The notes under the pieces: generated by a model | Seen by the model: the letters and a program-made list of their open reading frames with translations, nothing else | Told to the model about the DNA's origin: nothing | The model's database searches: none | Shown: one piece after another, positions 8,456 through 19,048 of the stretch | How positions within the stretch are numbered: position 1 is the stretch's first letter | Layout of the letters: each line of letters opens with the position of its first letter | Origin: Ottowia beijingensis | GTDB lineage: Bacteria; Pseudomonadota; Gammaproteobacteria; Burkholderiales; Burkholderiaceae_C | Assembly: GCF_013423955.1 (NCBI RefSeq) | Contig: NZ_JACCKX010000001.1 | Coordinates: forward strand, 2,232,001-2,296,000 | Length of the DNA: 64,000 nt | Direction of reading: 5' to 3' | Translations under genes and position numbers: made by a program

Positions 8456-10402
8456 TCAGGCCTCGGCGTCGGCCTTCTTCAAATGGCGGTAAATGGTCTG
8501 GCGGCTGATGCCCAGGCGCCGGGCGGCCTCGCTGACGTTGCCGCCGCCATCGGCCAGCGCCTGCGCGATGGCCTGGCGGGCGATTTTTCGCAAGGCCGCC
8601 GGCGGCGCGGCTTCCGGTGCTCCGTCAGCTTGGCCCACCGAAATGGCGCGCGTTTCCGCCGCTTTACCGGCGGGCTGCACCCGCGCTGCCGGGCTGGCCA
8701 GCGCATCGCGCAGGTCGCTGGCCAGGTGCGGCCAGTCGATGGCCGGCTCGTGCGCCGGGTCGCGCAGCGCGCAGGCGGTTTGCAGCACGCTGGCCAACTG
8801 CCGCAGGTTGCCCGGCCATGTGTAGCCGCGCAGCGCGGCCAGCAGATCGGGCGCGATGCGCACGCCGCTGTCGTCCCACTGCGCCAGCATGCGCGTGGCC
8901 AGCGCATCGAAGTCCTCGCGCTCGCGCAAGGCGGGCAGCTTCACGCTGAAGCCGTTGAGGCGGTAGTACAGGTCGCTGCGAAAGCGCCCTTCCGCCACCG
9001 CGTCGGCCAGCACGCAGTGCGTGGCGCTGACCAAGGCAAAGTCCACAGGCACCGGCGTGCCGCCCAGCGGCGTGACCTTTTTTCCTGCAGCACGCGCAGC
9101 GACCGGGTTTGCAGCAGCAGCGGCATGTCGCCGATCTCGTCCAGGAAGAGCGTGCCGCCCTCGGCCTCGCGGATGCGGCCCAGGCTGCCGCCCTTTTGCG
9201 CGCCGGTGTAGGCGCCGGGGCGTAGCCGAACAGCTCTGCCTCGATCAGCGATTCCGGGATGGCCGCGCAGTTGACGGCCACGAAGGGCCGGCCGCGCCGC
9301 GGCCCGCTGTCGTGGCAGGCCCTGGCGAAGACTTCCTTGCCGACGCCCGATTCGCCCTGGATGAGCAGTGCGATGGGCTTGTCCAGAATGCGGCGCACCT
9401 GTTGCGCGGCGCGGCGCCATTGCGCGTCGCCCGTGTCGCTGGCTGCCAGCGCGTCCACGCGAGCCTCGGGAACGACAGTGCGCGCGGGCGTGCGCTGCGC
9501 GGGTTGCTCAACCCGCAAGAACATGCGCCGACCGTCCGGCAGGCGCACGGTGTGCGGTTCGCGCCCCGTGCGGGCCAGCAGGTGCGCCAGGCGTTCTTGC
9601 AGGCGCGTTTCCAGCTGAAGCGCAAAGAAGTCGTGCGGCGCCAGGCGCAGGGCGCGAATCGCTTCCTGGTTGGCGCCCAGCAGCGTGCCGCTTTCTGACA
9701 GCACCACGATGCCCTCGGCTGGCGTGTCCAGCCCTTCGGCGGCGCTGTGCAGGTGCACGCGCACCGCATCGCGGTAACGTGCCTTGAGCCAGTTGTTTTC
9801 GATCAGCCGCGCCGCGCTGCTGGCCAGCCCCAGCGCGTGCATGTGCGATGCGCGCTCGTCGCCCGAAATGTCGATGGCGCCAGCCACGGCCCCTGCGCGG
9901 TGAAGATGGGCGCGGCCGAGCAATGCAGGAAGCCATTGCGTTCCAGATAGTGCTCGCCGGCCCGCACCTGCAGCGCGCTGGCGTCTTCGATGGCGGTGCC
10001 GATGGCGTTGGTGCCCCGCACCGATTCGCGCCAGGACGCGCCGGTGCGCAGCTCCACCCGCTGCGCCTTGGTCAAAAAGCCGTGGTCGCCCACCGTGTGC
10101 AGCAGCATGCTGTCTACGTCGGCCAGCACCACCATGCAGTCGCCGCCGCGAATCTGGCCGTACATGAAGTCCATCACCGGGCGGGCGAAAGACAGCATCT
10201 GCGCGTTTTGCTCCAGCGATTGCGACAGGCTCAGCCCGCCCGCGGGCTCGGCCAGCTCGCGGCCGCCGAAAGGCGGCAAGCCTGCGTGCAGGCTGCGCTG
10301 CCAGGAGCGCGCCAGGCGGTCGTTCAACGCGCTGGGCAGGCAGGCACCGTGGTCCAGCAGGTGCCGGCGTGCCAGCTGCAGGCTGTCGGTCGCAATACCC
10401 AT
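8456..10402 (-). CDS. Sigma-54-dependent activator of AcoR type (three frameshifts)
   Basis: Enhancer-binding transcription activator, probably for the divergent aldehyde dehydrogenase. The ATG at 10402 follows AGGAGACAGACAGCC. The N-terminal GAF-type sensor region includes [16 protein letters not shown] and [10 protein letters not shown], which are typical of AcoR. The AAA+ domain has Walker [17 protein letters not shown], the sigma-54 loop as GAYTGA (usual GAFTGA), and Walker [15 protein letters not shown]. The C-terminal Fis helix-turn-helix is [20 protein letters not shown]. Breaks near 9893 (G run), 9221 (C run) and 9083 (A run) are each repaired by one homopolymer base, giving about 649 residues. 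Relatives control acetoin, alcohol or aldehyde catabolism; the effector here is not known. Confidence 0.88.
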
Positions 10403-10568
10403 GGCTGTCTGTCTCCTGATCGGCCTGCCGAGGGGCGGCATGGCGGGTGTCGGGTGCCCGTGCGCACCGGCGTTCAAGCGCGCGGTCGGTGGGCTGTGCC
10501 AGTCTATCGGAGCGGCGCGGCGTATGAAATGCCCCTGCTCGGATGTGACGTTCCAAATTGTCCGGGCC

Positions 10569-10597
10569 TGTCACGCCCGCTGTTCCATAAAGTGACA
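10569..10597. promoter_or_regulatory. Candidate activator site between regulator and aldehyde dehydrogenase
   Basis: Perfect inverted repeat TGTCAC (10569-10574) and GTGACA (10592-10597), 17 bases apart, in the 349 bp divergent gap. A further TGTGAC occurs near 10544. The position, about 155 bases upstream of the dehydrogenase start, suits an upstream activating sequence of a sigma-54 activator. Function is inferred. Confidence 0.35.
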
Positions 10598-10674
10598 TTG
10601 CCCCGGGGCCAAGCCAAGCCACAGGGCTGCCAATTACAGGGTAAACCCGCGCCTTTGGCCCAGGTGTGCCAAGC

Positions 10675-10690
10675 TGGCACGGCCTGTGTA
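10675..10690 (+). promoter_or_regulatory. Weak sigma-54 promoter candidate
   Basis: TGGCACG followed four bases later by GTGTA matches the -24 element exactly but the -12 element (TTGC) poorly. It is about 60-75 bases ahead of the dehydrogenase ATG. I list it because the neighbouring regulator requires such a promoter. Confidence 0.25.
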
Positions 10691-10751
10691 TCTGTGCCTG
10701 CAGCCGACCCGCCTTGGGCGGCCGCATACCTACCTCTCAGGAGACAAGACC

Positions 10752-12277
<1,526 letters not shown>

Positions 12278-12308
12278 GACCCCTGCCCCGGACGGCATGG
12301 ATGGAGTT

Positions 12309-12344
12309 GGCCCGCCGCGCAGTCATGCGCCGGCGGGCCTTTTT
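12309..12344 (+). terminator. Terminator after aldehyde dehydrogenase
   Basis: Stem GGCCCGCCG (12309-12317) pairs with CGGCGGGCC (12331-12339), with an inner GCGC pair, followed by five T. Confidence 0.85.
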
Positions 12345-12377
12345 GTCATGCAGGCGGGTGCAGCAGGATGATGGTTT

Positions 12378-12421
12378 GCTTCAATAAATATAGCTGTCAG
12401 CGCTGATCAGGCGGGCGCTAG
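12378..12421 (+). repeat. Left half of a family A repeat split by the IS element
   Basis: TTCAATAAATATAGCTG and CGGGCGCTAG are family A blocks. Removing 12422-14048 and one CTAG copy joins them to AGCCCGTTTTCTTTGAC at 14053-14070, restoring a full family A copy that closely resembles the one at 21038-21104. Confidence 0.75.
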
Positions 12422-14048
12422 CCCGGATATTTCACGCATGTAGCCAACGGCGTGCGCAGCGGGGCATCGCGGCGCGGATTTGAGCGAGCAAGGCCACGAT
12501 GTTGGCCGCAGCCATGGGTGTGATGGTCGGCATGCGCAATGCCGTCGCACTGACCCCCACCCCGGCTTGGGTTGCGGGCCGTTTTTGTGTCATCGCGCCG
12601 GCCAGGCGCTGCTGGTGTGTTCAGGGTGAGCGCAGCTGGCTCATGGCGTGCGCGAAGGTCTGCGCACTGGGCCAGTTGGAGGCCAGGTACAGGCGGATGC
12701 GCCGCGTGTTGCGCGTCACCACTGCCGCCACCTTGAGCAGCTTGATGCGCAGCGTGTCGATCTGCGCCGTGGCCAGCTCTGTGCCCTGCAACGCCAACGC
12801 GCGCAGCCTCTCTACCAGCACGTAGCCCAGCGCGGCCAGCAGCATGCGCAGTTGGTTGGAGCGCAGCACATGGCAGCTCGTGCGCGTGGCGAACAGCCCT
12901 ACCTGCGCTTCCTTGATCCGGTTCTCCGCCTCGCCGCGCTGGCAGTACACGCCGTCGTACAGCGCCTGGGGATCACCGGCAAGGTTTGTCACGATGAAGC
13001 GCGGGTTGCAGCCTTGCGCGCCCCATTCAAGCCGCGTGATCACGCGCCGCTCGTGCGGCCAGCTCTGTGCGGCGTAGTCGAATTCATCGACCATGCGCTG
13101 TTTGGCCCCGCTGCGCTCGTATTCGTCTTTCATTGAGAGTTCGGCAAACGCCACGCGCGCCTGCAGCCGTGCATTGCGCGCCAGACCCACGATGTAGTGC
13201 ACGCCGGCGCGCTCGCACCAGTTCAGGATGCGTTGGCGGCAGAACCCGGAGTCGGCCCGAAACACGATGCGCACCTGCGGCCAACTCTGGCGCAGTCTGC
13301 GCACCAGCAGCTTGAGGATGGCCCCAGCGTGCTGCGCCGCATCGATGTTGCTGGGCCTCAAGTAGGCGCACAGCAGTTGCTGGCCGCAGAACACGTACAG
13401 GGGCAGGTAGCAGTAGCTGTCGTAGTAACCATGGAAGAAGCGTGCCTCCTGCTGGCCGTGCAACGGGTTGTCGGTGGCATCAAAGTCCAGCACCAACTCT
13501 TCGGGCGCGCTCTCGAAGCTGGCGATGAACTGATTGACCAACACCTCGTGCAGCCGCCACGCCGTGGCACGGTCGGCCCATTTCTCCAGTCGGCAAAGCG
13601 TGGGCGCGCTGGCAATCTCGTGGTCCACGCCAACAGCCGTCTGCACAGCCACGTCACAGCGCAGAGCACCGTGGTCGTTGAGGTCTTCCCAGCCCAGCGC
13701 CAGGCCGTACACCCGCTGGCGCAACATGTCGCGCACGTCGTGCGTGATCAGTAGCGGATTGCGCGGATCGGCGATGCAGCGCGCCGCCGCATCCATCAAG
13801 CCCAGCTTGCGATCGACCTGGCCAAGCAGCATCACGCCACCATCGCTGGTCATGCTGCCGCCGTCAAAACACCCCTGCACCACGCGCCGGCCCAACCGGC
13901 CAAAGTCCATGCTCCCAACGTCAATTTCTTCGGTACAGTTTGGCTTCGGCATTGCCCGCTCGTTGATCAAGATTCGACACCTGGATTTTCGGGCACACAA
14001 GGGCAATGCCGTACTCGTTTGTGGCTCTACTACGGTGAAATATCCGGG
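12422..14048 (-). mobile_element. IS1380-family insertion sequence, complete, with CTAG target duplication
   Basis: The element is 1627 bp. The left end CCCGGATATTTCAC (12422-12435) is inverted at the right end (GTGAAATATCCGGG, ending 14048). CTAG flanks it at 12418-12421 and 14049-14052; a 4-bp duplication is the IS1380 norm. It carries one intact transposase. About 190 bp between the left end and the transposase stop hold no gene I can support. Intact ends, intact frame and matching duplication imply a recent, possibly active insertion. Confidence 0.93.
12621..13952 (-). CDS. IS1380-family transposase
   Basis: DDE transposase that cuts and joins the ends of its own element. The ATG at 13952 gives MPKPNCTEEIDVGSMDFGRL and 443 residues; a longer in-frame start exists at 14006 but adds an atypical leader. 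The catalytic acids appear as LDFDATDNPLHG (first D), FRADSGFC (second D) and YCQRGEAENRIKEAQ (E), in the order and context of IS1380 proteins. The frame is unbroken, in contrast to many neighbouring genes. It is expressed from within the element; the right end, 96 bp upstream of the start, would hold the promoter. Confidence 0.95.
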   Translation of the reverse strand: MPKPNCTEEIDVGSMDFGRLGRRVVQGCFDGGSMTSDGGVMLLGQVDRKLGLMDAAARCIADPRNPLLITHDVRDMLRQRVYGLALGWEDLNDHGALRCDVAVQTAVGVDHEIASAPTLCRLEKWADRATAWRLHEVLVNQFIASFESAPEELVLDFDATDNPLHGQQEARFFHGYYDSYCYLPLYVFCGQQLLCAYLRPSNIDAAQHAGAILKLLVRRLRQSWPQVRIVFRADSGFCRQRILNWCERAGVHYIVGLARNARLQARVAFAELSMKDEYERSGAKQRMVDEFDYAAQSWPHERRVITRLEWGAQGCNPRFIVTNLAGDPQALYDGVYCQRGEAENRIKEAQVGLFATRTSCHVLRSNQLRMLLAALGYVLVERLRALALQGTELATAQIDTLRIKLLKVAAVVTRNTRRIRLYLASNWPSAQTFAHAMSQLRSP

Positions 14049-14098
14049 CTAGAGCCCGTTTTCTTTGACAGTCATTCGCCGCGGCAGCGCGCCGGGCG

Positions 14099-15112
14099 TC
14101 AAGCGCGGCGATTCAGTGTTTCAGAAGGCGACTCGCCGAACCGCTGGCGGTAGTTGGCCGCGAAGATGCCCAGCTGCGCGTAGCCCCAGGCCTCGGCCAC
14201 GTCGCGCACGCGCGCGCCGGGCCGCGCCGCCAGCAGGTCTGCGCGCACGCCAGCCAGGCGCGCGTCGCGCAGCGCCTGCATCGGCGTGCATTGGCGGTAT
14301 TCGCGAAACGCGGCGTTGAGCGTGCGCACGCTGACACCCGCATGGCTGGCCAGCGCGCTCAGCGTGGGCGCCTCGCGCGCGCGGTCGCGAATGTGCTGCT
14401 CGGCCATCAGCACGTGGCGCGGCGCCAGGCTGTGCAGCGTGGGCGATGTGGGCACGTCCAGCTGCTGGCGCCATTGCGTCAGCAGGTGCACGCCGATCAT
14501 TTCCTCCAGGTGGCGCCCCAGCGGGCCGTGCTGCACCGCGTCGGGCATCTCGGTGATGCAGCGGCAGACGTAGCCCAGCAGCTGCATCCAGCTGGATTGC
14601 GCGCCGCCAAAGCGGTAGGCGCGCGCCCACATGCGTTCATCGGCGGGGCAGCCGAACCAGCGCTGGTGCAGCGCGGCCATGGCGTCGTGGCGAAACGTCA
14701 GGTTGACCTGCAGGTGCCGGGCGTCGGCGTCCAGGCGGTAGTGCGCGCGCGAAAGATCGACCAGGTACGAATCGCCCACGCCGGTGTCGGCGTGCGTGCG
14801 GCCGCTGGACCAGTGCCGCACCGCGCCTTGCAGCGTGGTCAGCACCAGGCCAATGCCGGCGCCTTCGTCAAAGCCGCTCAGGTGCACCGGCACGCCGTAG
14901 CTGAACCGGCTGAGCGTGAGCTGCCCGATCTGCATGGCGTCCAGCACCGCGTTGGGCTGGCGCGCCGGGCCGGCGGGCTTTGCGTCGTACGGCAGGTAGA
15001 TCTGCCGGCACCAGTGTTGCACCTCGTCCCAGTCGGTGGACGCCACCAGCCGGTGGCGCTGCGAGGGCGCGCCATCGGCGCTGGTGATCAGCACATCGCG
15101 CATCGCTTGCAT
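14099..15112 (-). CDS. AraC-family transcriptional regulator
   Basis: A 337-residue cytoplasmic regulator. The start is the ATG at 15112 with GGAG about 10 bases upstream. The N-terminal 200 residues resemble AraC_binding_2-type sensor domains (FSYGVPVHLSGFDEGAGIGL, then VGDSYLVDLSRAHYRLDADA). The C-terminal double helix-turn-helix includes PTLSALASHAGVSVRTLNAA and VRDVAEAWGYAQLGIFAANY, followed by RQRFGESPSETLNRR, the classic AraC signature. It lies 39 bases downstream of the serine hydrolase on the same strand and may be co-transcribed with it. The IS element ends 50 bp beyond its stop codon. Target genes are unknown. Confidence 0.9.
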   Translation of the reverse strand: MQAMRDVLITSADGAPSQRHRLVASTDWDEVQHWCRQIYLPYDAKPAGPARQPNAVLDAMQIGQLTLSRFSYGVPVHLSGFDEGAGIGLVLTTLQGAVRHWSSGRTHADTGVGDSYLVDLSRAHYRLDADARHLQVNLTFRHDAMAALHQRWFGCPADERMWARAYRFGGAQSSWMQLLGYVCRCITEMPDAVQHGPLGRHLEEMIGVHLLTQWRQQLDVPTSPTLHSLAPRHVLMAEQHIRDRAREAPTLSALASHAGVSVRTLNAAFREYRQCTPMQALRDARLAGVRADLLAARPGARVRDVAEAWGYAQLGIFAANYRQRFGESPSETLNRRA

Positions 15113-15150
15113 ACCGGCACGCTCCTTGGGGCGCCGCGCGGTGCTGCGGC

Positions 15151-16336
15151 TCAGCGATGATGGTAAACGGTGGTTTCGAACTCGACAAAGCCGGGGTACG
15201 ACACCGCGTCCTGGAACGGCAGGATCTGCGTGGCCCAGTAGCCGCCGATGCCGCTGGCGCGGTCGATCCAATAGTAGCAGTTGGCCAGGCCCGCCCACAT
15301 CAACGAGCCCGCTGCGCGGCCGGACGGCGTGCGCTCGCGGTTGGTGAGGAAGGTGTACGCCCAGCCCTTGGGCGAGCCCGGGAAGAATTCGCCGGTGTTG
15401 CTGAGCGAGGGGATCGAGGTCGTCCACCCGCCGGTCGACAGGCCCATGGGCGCCAGGCCGTCGCGGCTCATCGCCTGCACCGTCTCGGGCTTGAGCACGC
15501 GGCCGTGCGGGCCGGCGCCGTCGTTCAGCATCATGCGGATGAACTTCATGTATTCGCCCACCGTGGCGTACAGGCCGTGGCCGCCCATGTCCATGGGGGC
15601 GGATCGGGCAGCGCCAGCACGGGCAGCGGCGTCAGCTTGCCGTCGGCCGCGCGGTCGTGGATGGTCACGCGGCGGCTGCGCATGGATTCGGTCATGCCGA
15701 AGCCGATGTCCTTCATGCCCAGCGGGCCGAAGATCCGCTCGGCCATCATCGCGCCCAGGCGTTGGCCGCGCTGCTGCTCGACTATGCGGCCCAGCCAGTC
15801 GATGTTGGGCCCGTAAGTCCAGGCGGCGCCCGGCTCATGCACCAGCACGGTACGGATGTAGGCAAAGTCGCAGCCCACCACCGTCGGGATGCCCTTGGCC
15901 GTGCGGTAGGCCAGGTCGTCGGCGCTAAAAACTCATACGCCAGGCCCGAGGTGTGCAGCATCAGGTCGTTGACGGTGATCGCGCGCTTGGGCGGGCGGGT
16001 GCGGGGTTGGCCGGCGGCGTCAAAGCCGTCCAGCACCTGCAGCTCGTCGATCTCGGGCACGTAGCGGCCGGCGGGGTCGTCCAGGCGGATCTTGCCTTCT
16101 TCCACCAGCTGCATCACGCATGCGCCGGTCAGCGCCTTGGTGGTCGAGAAGATGGCGAACACCGCGTCGGTGGTCATGGGCTGGTCCTGGCCCAGCTCGC
16201 GCGTGCCGGCCGCGCCTTCGTAGAAGTTGCCGTCGCGGTCGGTGACCATGGCGACGACGCCGGGTACGCCGCCGTGGCGCTGGGTGGTCTGGGTGAGCAG
16301 CGCGTCCAGCGCAGACGTGATGGTGCCTTGTGGCAT
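15151..16336 (-). CDS. Beta-lactamase-like serine hydrolase (two frameshifts)
   Basis: Class C beta-lactamase/EstB-fold esterase or peptidase of about 395 residues. The ATG at 16336 follows AGGAGACAAAGAC. The active-site SxxK is in [20 protein letters not shown] near residue 75. A Tyr-x-Asn-type motif is plausible at [10 protein letters not shown]. Frame breaks near 15928 ([16 protein letters not shown], repaired with one A) and near 15600 ([14 protein letters not shown], repaired with one C) are both homopolymer runs. No signal peptide is visible, so it is likely cytoplasmic. The C-terminus [16 protein letters not shown] is intact. Family members act on esters and unusual peptides; substrate unknown. 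Confidence 0.85.
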
Positions 16337-16659
16337 GTCTTTGTCTCCTGTTTTTGGTGTGGTTTCGCGCCGCCCGGCGGCCCGGCGTCCGACGCGCCTT
16401 CACTCTAGGGCTGGCTGCGGCGTGGCGCTGTCTGGAACTGGCGCGGCAATGTCTCTGGCTGGCAGGAATCGTGGTGACGTACAAGGGGGCCATGGCGGCC
16501 CGGCGGCTGGCGCTGGCCACGCGAGCGCCAGCGCGGCGCGTGCATGTGCGCCAAAGTCATCACCTCAAGAAGACCGCCCCAAGCGGCGGCCGAAGCGGCC
16601 GGCGCGACCCACGCACCGCCCGTGCACGGACGACGCGGGGCAACTGGCGCGCCGCGCCG
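16337..16659. other. 323 bp gap with no supported gene
   Basis: Between the hydrolase start and the lipA stop. Very GC-rich; I see no terminator, RNA gene or repeat copy. It must carry the promoter of the hydrolase. Confidence 0.5.
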
Positions 16660-17673
16660 TCAGACGCCGGCAGCCTGTGCCTGCTTGTCGGCGTGATAGC
16701 TCGACCGCACCATCGCGCCCACGGCCGCGTGGGTGAAGCCCATGGCGTACGCCTCGCGCTCGAACATCTTGAAGGTGTCGGGGTGCACGTAGCGCTTGAC
16801 CGACAGGTGCGCGTTGCTGGGCGCCAGGTACTGGCCGATGGTCAGCATGTCGACGCCGTGCGCGCGCAGGTCGCGCATCACGTCCAGAATCTCTTCGTCG
16901 GTTTCGCCCAGGCCCACCATCAGGCCGCTCTTGGTCGGCACGCCCGGGTGCAGGGCTTTGAATTTCTTCAGCAGGTTCAGGCTGAAGGCGTAGTCGCTGC
17001 CCGGGCGCGCTTCCTTGTACAGGCGCGGCACCGTCTCGAGGTTGTGGTTCATAACGTCGGGCGGCGCGGCTTTCAAAATCTCCAGCGCGCGGTCGTCGCG
17101 GCCGCGGAAGTCGGGCGTCAGGATCTCGATCTGCGTCTGCGGCGAACGCGCGCGCGTTTCGCGGATGCAGTCGACAAAGTGCTGGCTGCCGCCGTCGCGC
17201 AGGTCGTCGCGGTCGACGCTGGTGATGACCACGTACTTCAGCTTGAGCTGCGCGATGGTGCCCGCCAGATTGACCGGCTCGTTCACATCCAGCGGGTCGG
17301 GTCGGCCGTGGCCCACGTCGCAGAACGGGCAGCGGCGCGTGCACTTGTCGCCCATGATCATGAAGGTGGCCGTGCCGTGGCCAAAGCACTCGCCGATGTT
17401 GGGGCAGCTGGCCTCTTCGCACACCGTCACCAGCTTGTTCTGGCGCAGGATGTCCTTGATCTCGTAGAAGCGTGTGGTGCTGCTGCCGGCCTTGACGCGG
17501 ATCCAATCGGGCTTCTTCAGCGCCGGGCCGTCGTTCTGCACCTTGATGGGAATGCGCGAGAGCTTGGCGCCGGCCTTCTGCTTGGCGGTGGCGTCGTAGG
17601 TTTCGGCGGGCTGGTGTTCGCGCACGACGGGGGCGTCGGGGCCGATGGTGGTGTTCGAGGTTGTGGAGGGCAT
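16660..17673 (-). CDS. lipA: Lipoyl synthase
   Basis: Radical SAM enzyme that inserts two sulfurs into protein-bound octanoyl groups. 337 residues from the ATG at 17673. The auxiliary cluster motif is [12 protein letters not shown], the radical SAM cluster motif is CTRRCPFC, and the C-terminal RSSYHAD supplies the serine ligand; all are in the correct order. The preceding TTG at 17676 could also be read as a start. The start codon lies three bases from a family B hairpin (17677-17744), which occupies the place of a normal ribosome-binding site; AGGAG occurs only inside the stem, about 20 bases upstream. lipB lies immediately upstream on the same strand, the usual pairing. Confidence 0.97.
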   Translation of the reverse strand: MPSTTSNTTIGPDAPVVREHQPAETYDATAKQKAGAKLSRIPIKVQNDGPALKKPDWIRVKAGSSTTRFYEIKDILRQNKLVTVCEEASCPNIGECFGHGTATFMIMGDKCTRRCPFCDVGHGRPDPLDVNEPVNLAGTIAQLKLKYVVITSVDRDDLRDGGSQHFVDCIRETRARSPQTQIEILTPDFRGRDDRALEILKAAPPDVMNHNLETVPRLYKEARPGSDYAFSLNLLKKFKALHPGVPTKSGLMVGLGETDEEILDVMRDLRAHGVDMLTIGQYLAPSNAHLSVKRYVHPDTFKMFEREAYAMGFTHAAVGAMVRSSYHADKQAQAAGV

Positions 17674-17676
17674 CAA

Positions 17677-17744
17677 TCGCGGCCAAGGCCGCTCCTACAC
17701 CAAGCAGGGCGCGCCATCGCTGTAGGAGCGGCCTTGGCCGCGAT
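17677..17744. repeat. Family B REP-like hairpin between lipB and lipA
   Basis: TCGCGGCCAAGGCCGCTCC and TACA are inverted as TGTAGGAGCGGCCTTGGC and CGCGA, a near-perfect 23 bp stem with a 22 bp loop. This is the AGGAGCGGCCTTGGCCGCGAT variant, which shows one arm again at 49657-49690. Confidence 0.8.
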
Positions 17745-17759
17745 GGCGCTCGGGTTCGA

Positions 17760-18452
17760 TCACACCGCCAGCAAGCGGGTCAACTGTGCGGCCAACTGCT
17801 GCGCGGCCTCGTCCCACGTGGCGGAAACGCCGATTGTAGAAAGGTCCACCGTCTGCAAACCCGCATAGCCGCAGGGGTTGATGCGCTGGTAGGGAGATAG
17901 GTCCATGGCCACGTTCAGCGCCACGCCGTGATACGTCCGGTGGTTGCTGACCTTGATGCCCAGCGCGGCGATCTTGCCCAGGCCGCTGAAGTCGGGCTGC
18001 GGCGCCGGGCTGCCGGGCTCGCGCCGCTGCGGGCGCTGGGGCAGCACGGCGTGGCTGAAGGGGTCATCCAGCCGCACGTACATGCCCGGCGCGCCCGCCA
18101 CGCGGTGGCCGGTGACGCCGAAGTGCGCCAGCGTGCGGATCACCGCCTCCTCCAACCGGTGCACGTATTCCTTGACGAAGTAGCTGCGCGCCTTCAGGTC
18201 GATCAGCGGATACGCTACCACCTGCCCCGGCCCGTGGTAAGTCACCTGCCCGCCGCGATCCGTGGGCACCACCGGGATGTCGCCCGGCATCAGCACATGC
18301 TCGGGCTTGCCCGCCAGGCCGAGCGTGAAGACTGGCGGATGCTCGCAAATCCATAGCTGCTCGCGCTCGCCGGGCAAGCGCTGGGCCACGAAATCCTTCA
18401 TGGCGTCGAAGGTGGGCGCGTAATCCACGCGGCCGAGCAAGCGGACATCCAT
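17760..18452 (-). CDS. lipB: Octanoyl-[ACP]:protein octanoyltransferase
   Basis: Transfers octanoyl groups from acyl carrier protein to lipoyl domains, the step before LipA. 230 residues from the ATG at 18452. Conserved blocks are [20 protein letters not shown], then [10 protein letters not shown], the lysine region [20 protein letters not shown] and the catalytic cysteine in [14 protein letters not shown]. An insertion [19 protein letters not shown] before [11 protein letters not shown] makes it somewhat longer than the E. coli enzyme. The start is 25 bases from the divergent macrodomain gene, so promoters must overlap. lipA lies 86 bases downstream, across a hairpin. Confidence 0.96.
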   Translation of the reverse strand: MDVRLLGRVDYAPTFDAMKDFVAQRLPGEREQLWICEHPPVFTLGLAGKPEHVLMPGDIPVVPTDRGGQVTYHGPGQVVAYPLIDLKARSYFVKEYVHRLEEAVIRTLAHFGVTGHRVAGAPGMYVRLDDPFSHAVLPQRPQRREPGSPAPQPDFSGLGKIAALGIKVSNHRTYHGVALNVAMDLSPYQRINPCGYAGLQTVDLSTIGVSATWDEAAQQLAAQLTRLLAV

Positions 18453-18477
18453 GCGGCGAGTGTGACACCATCGCCCC

Positions 18478-18990
18478 ATGACCACCTTGCGCGCCGTGCA
18501 GGCCGACATCACCACGCTGGCGGTGGATGCCATCGTGAACGCCGCCAACTCCAGCCTGCTGGGCGGCGGCGGGGTGGACGGGGCGATCCACCGTGCGGCG
18601 GGGCCGGAGCTGCTGGCCGAATGCCGCGCGCTGGGCGGTTGCCCGACGGGCGAGGCCAAGACGACGCGCGGCTACCGGCTGCCGGCGCAGTGGGTGATCC
18701 ACACGGTGGGGCCGGTGTGGCACGGCGGCGATCAGGGCGAGCCGGCGCTGCTGGCGTCGTGCTACCGCCGCTCGGTGGAGGAGGCGGTGCGCGTGGGGGC
18801 GCGCAGCATCGCGTTTCCGGCCATCAGCACCGGGGTGTATGGCTACCCGAAGGCGCCGGCGGCGCAGGTGGCGGTGGCAGCGGTGCGCGCGGCCCTGGCA
18901 GCGCACGCAGGCGCCATCGACGAGGTGGTGTTCTGCTGCTTCAGCGCGGACGATTTGCACACCCTGCAAGCGGCGCTGCAGCCGGGGTGA
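18478..18990 (+). CDS. Macrodomain protein, ADP-ribosyl hydrolase (YmdB/MacroD-like)
   Basis: Likely removes ADP-ribose or acetyl from O-acetyl-ADP-ribose in the cytoplasm. 170 residues, the size of a single macrodomain. Motifs: [20 protein letters not shown], then [16 protein letters not shown] (the ligand loop), [20 protein letters not shown], and the second loop [14 protein letters not shown]. These match the MacroD/YmdB class, including the NAAN asparagine and [10 protein letters not shown]. It is divergent from lipB and followed at once by a family A repeat. Confidence 0.93.
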   Translation: MTTLRAVQADITTLAVDAIVNAANSSLLGGGGVDGAIHRAAGPELLAECRALGGCPTGEAKTTRGYRLPAQWVIHTVGPVWHGGDQGEPALLASCYRRSVEEAVRVGARSIAFPAISTGVYGYPKAPAAQVAVAAVRAALAAHAGAIDEVVFCCFSADDLHTLQAALQPG

Positions 18991-18991
18991 T

Positions 18992-19048
18992 TGCTCTTAT
19001 TGATGTAGCTGTTCGCGCTCGTCCGACGGGCGCTGTGGCCATATTTCA
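18992..19048 (+). repeat. Family A repeat after the macrodomain gene
   Basis: TTATTGATGTAGCTG, TTCGCGCTCG, CGACGGGCGCTGTGGCC and ATATTTCATG match family A. It begins two bases after the stop codon. Confidence 0.65.

Noticed and set aside
12430..12620. A possible passenger gene at the left end of the IS element
   Set aside because: Short frames only, no recognisable product or ribosome-binding site; treated as non-coding IS sequence.
15113..15427. An N-terminal extension of the AraC gene up to 15427
   Set aside because: That segment is a shadow of the serine hydrolase C-terminus; the ATG at 15112 has its own ribosome-binding site and a typical AraC beginning.
16337..16659. A remnant gene upstream of lipA
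   Set aside because: Frames are open only through composition; no conserved motif could be identified.
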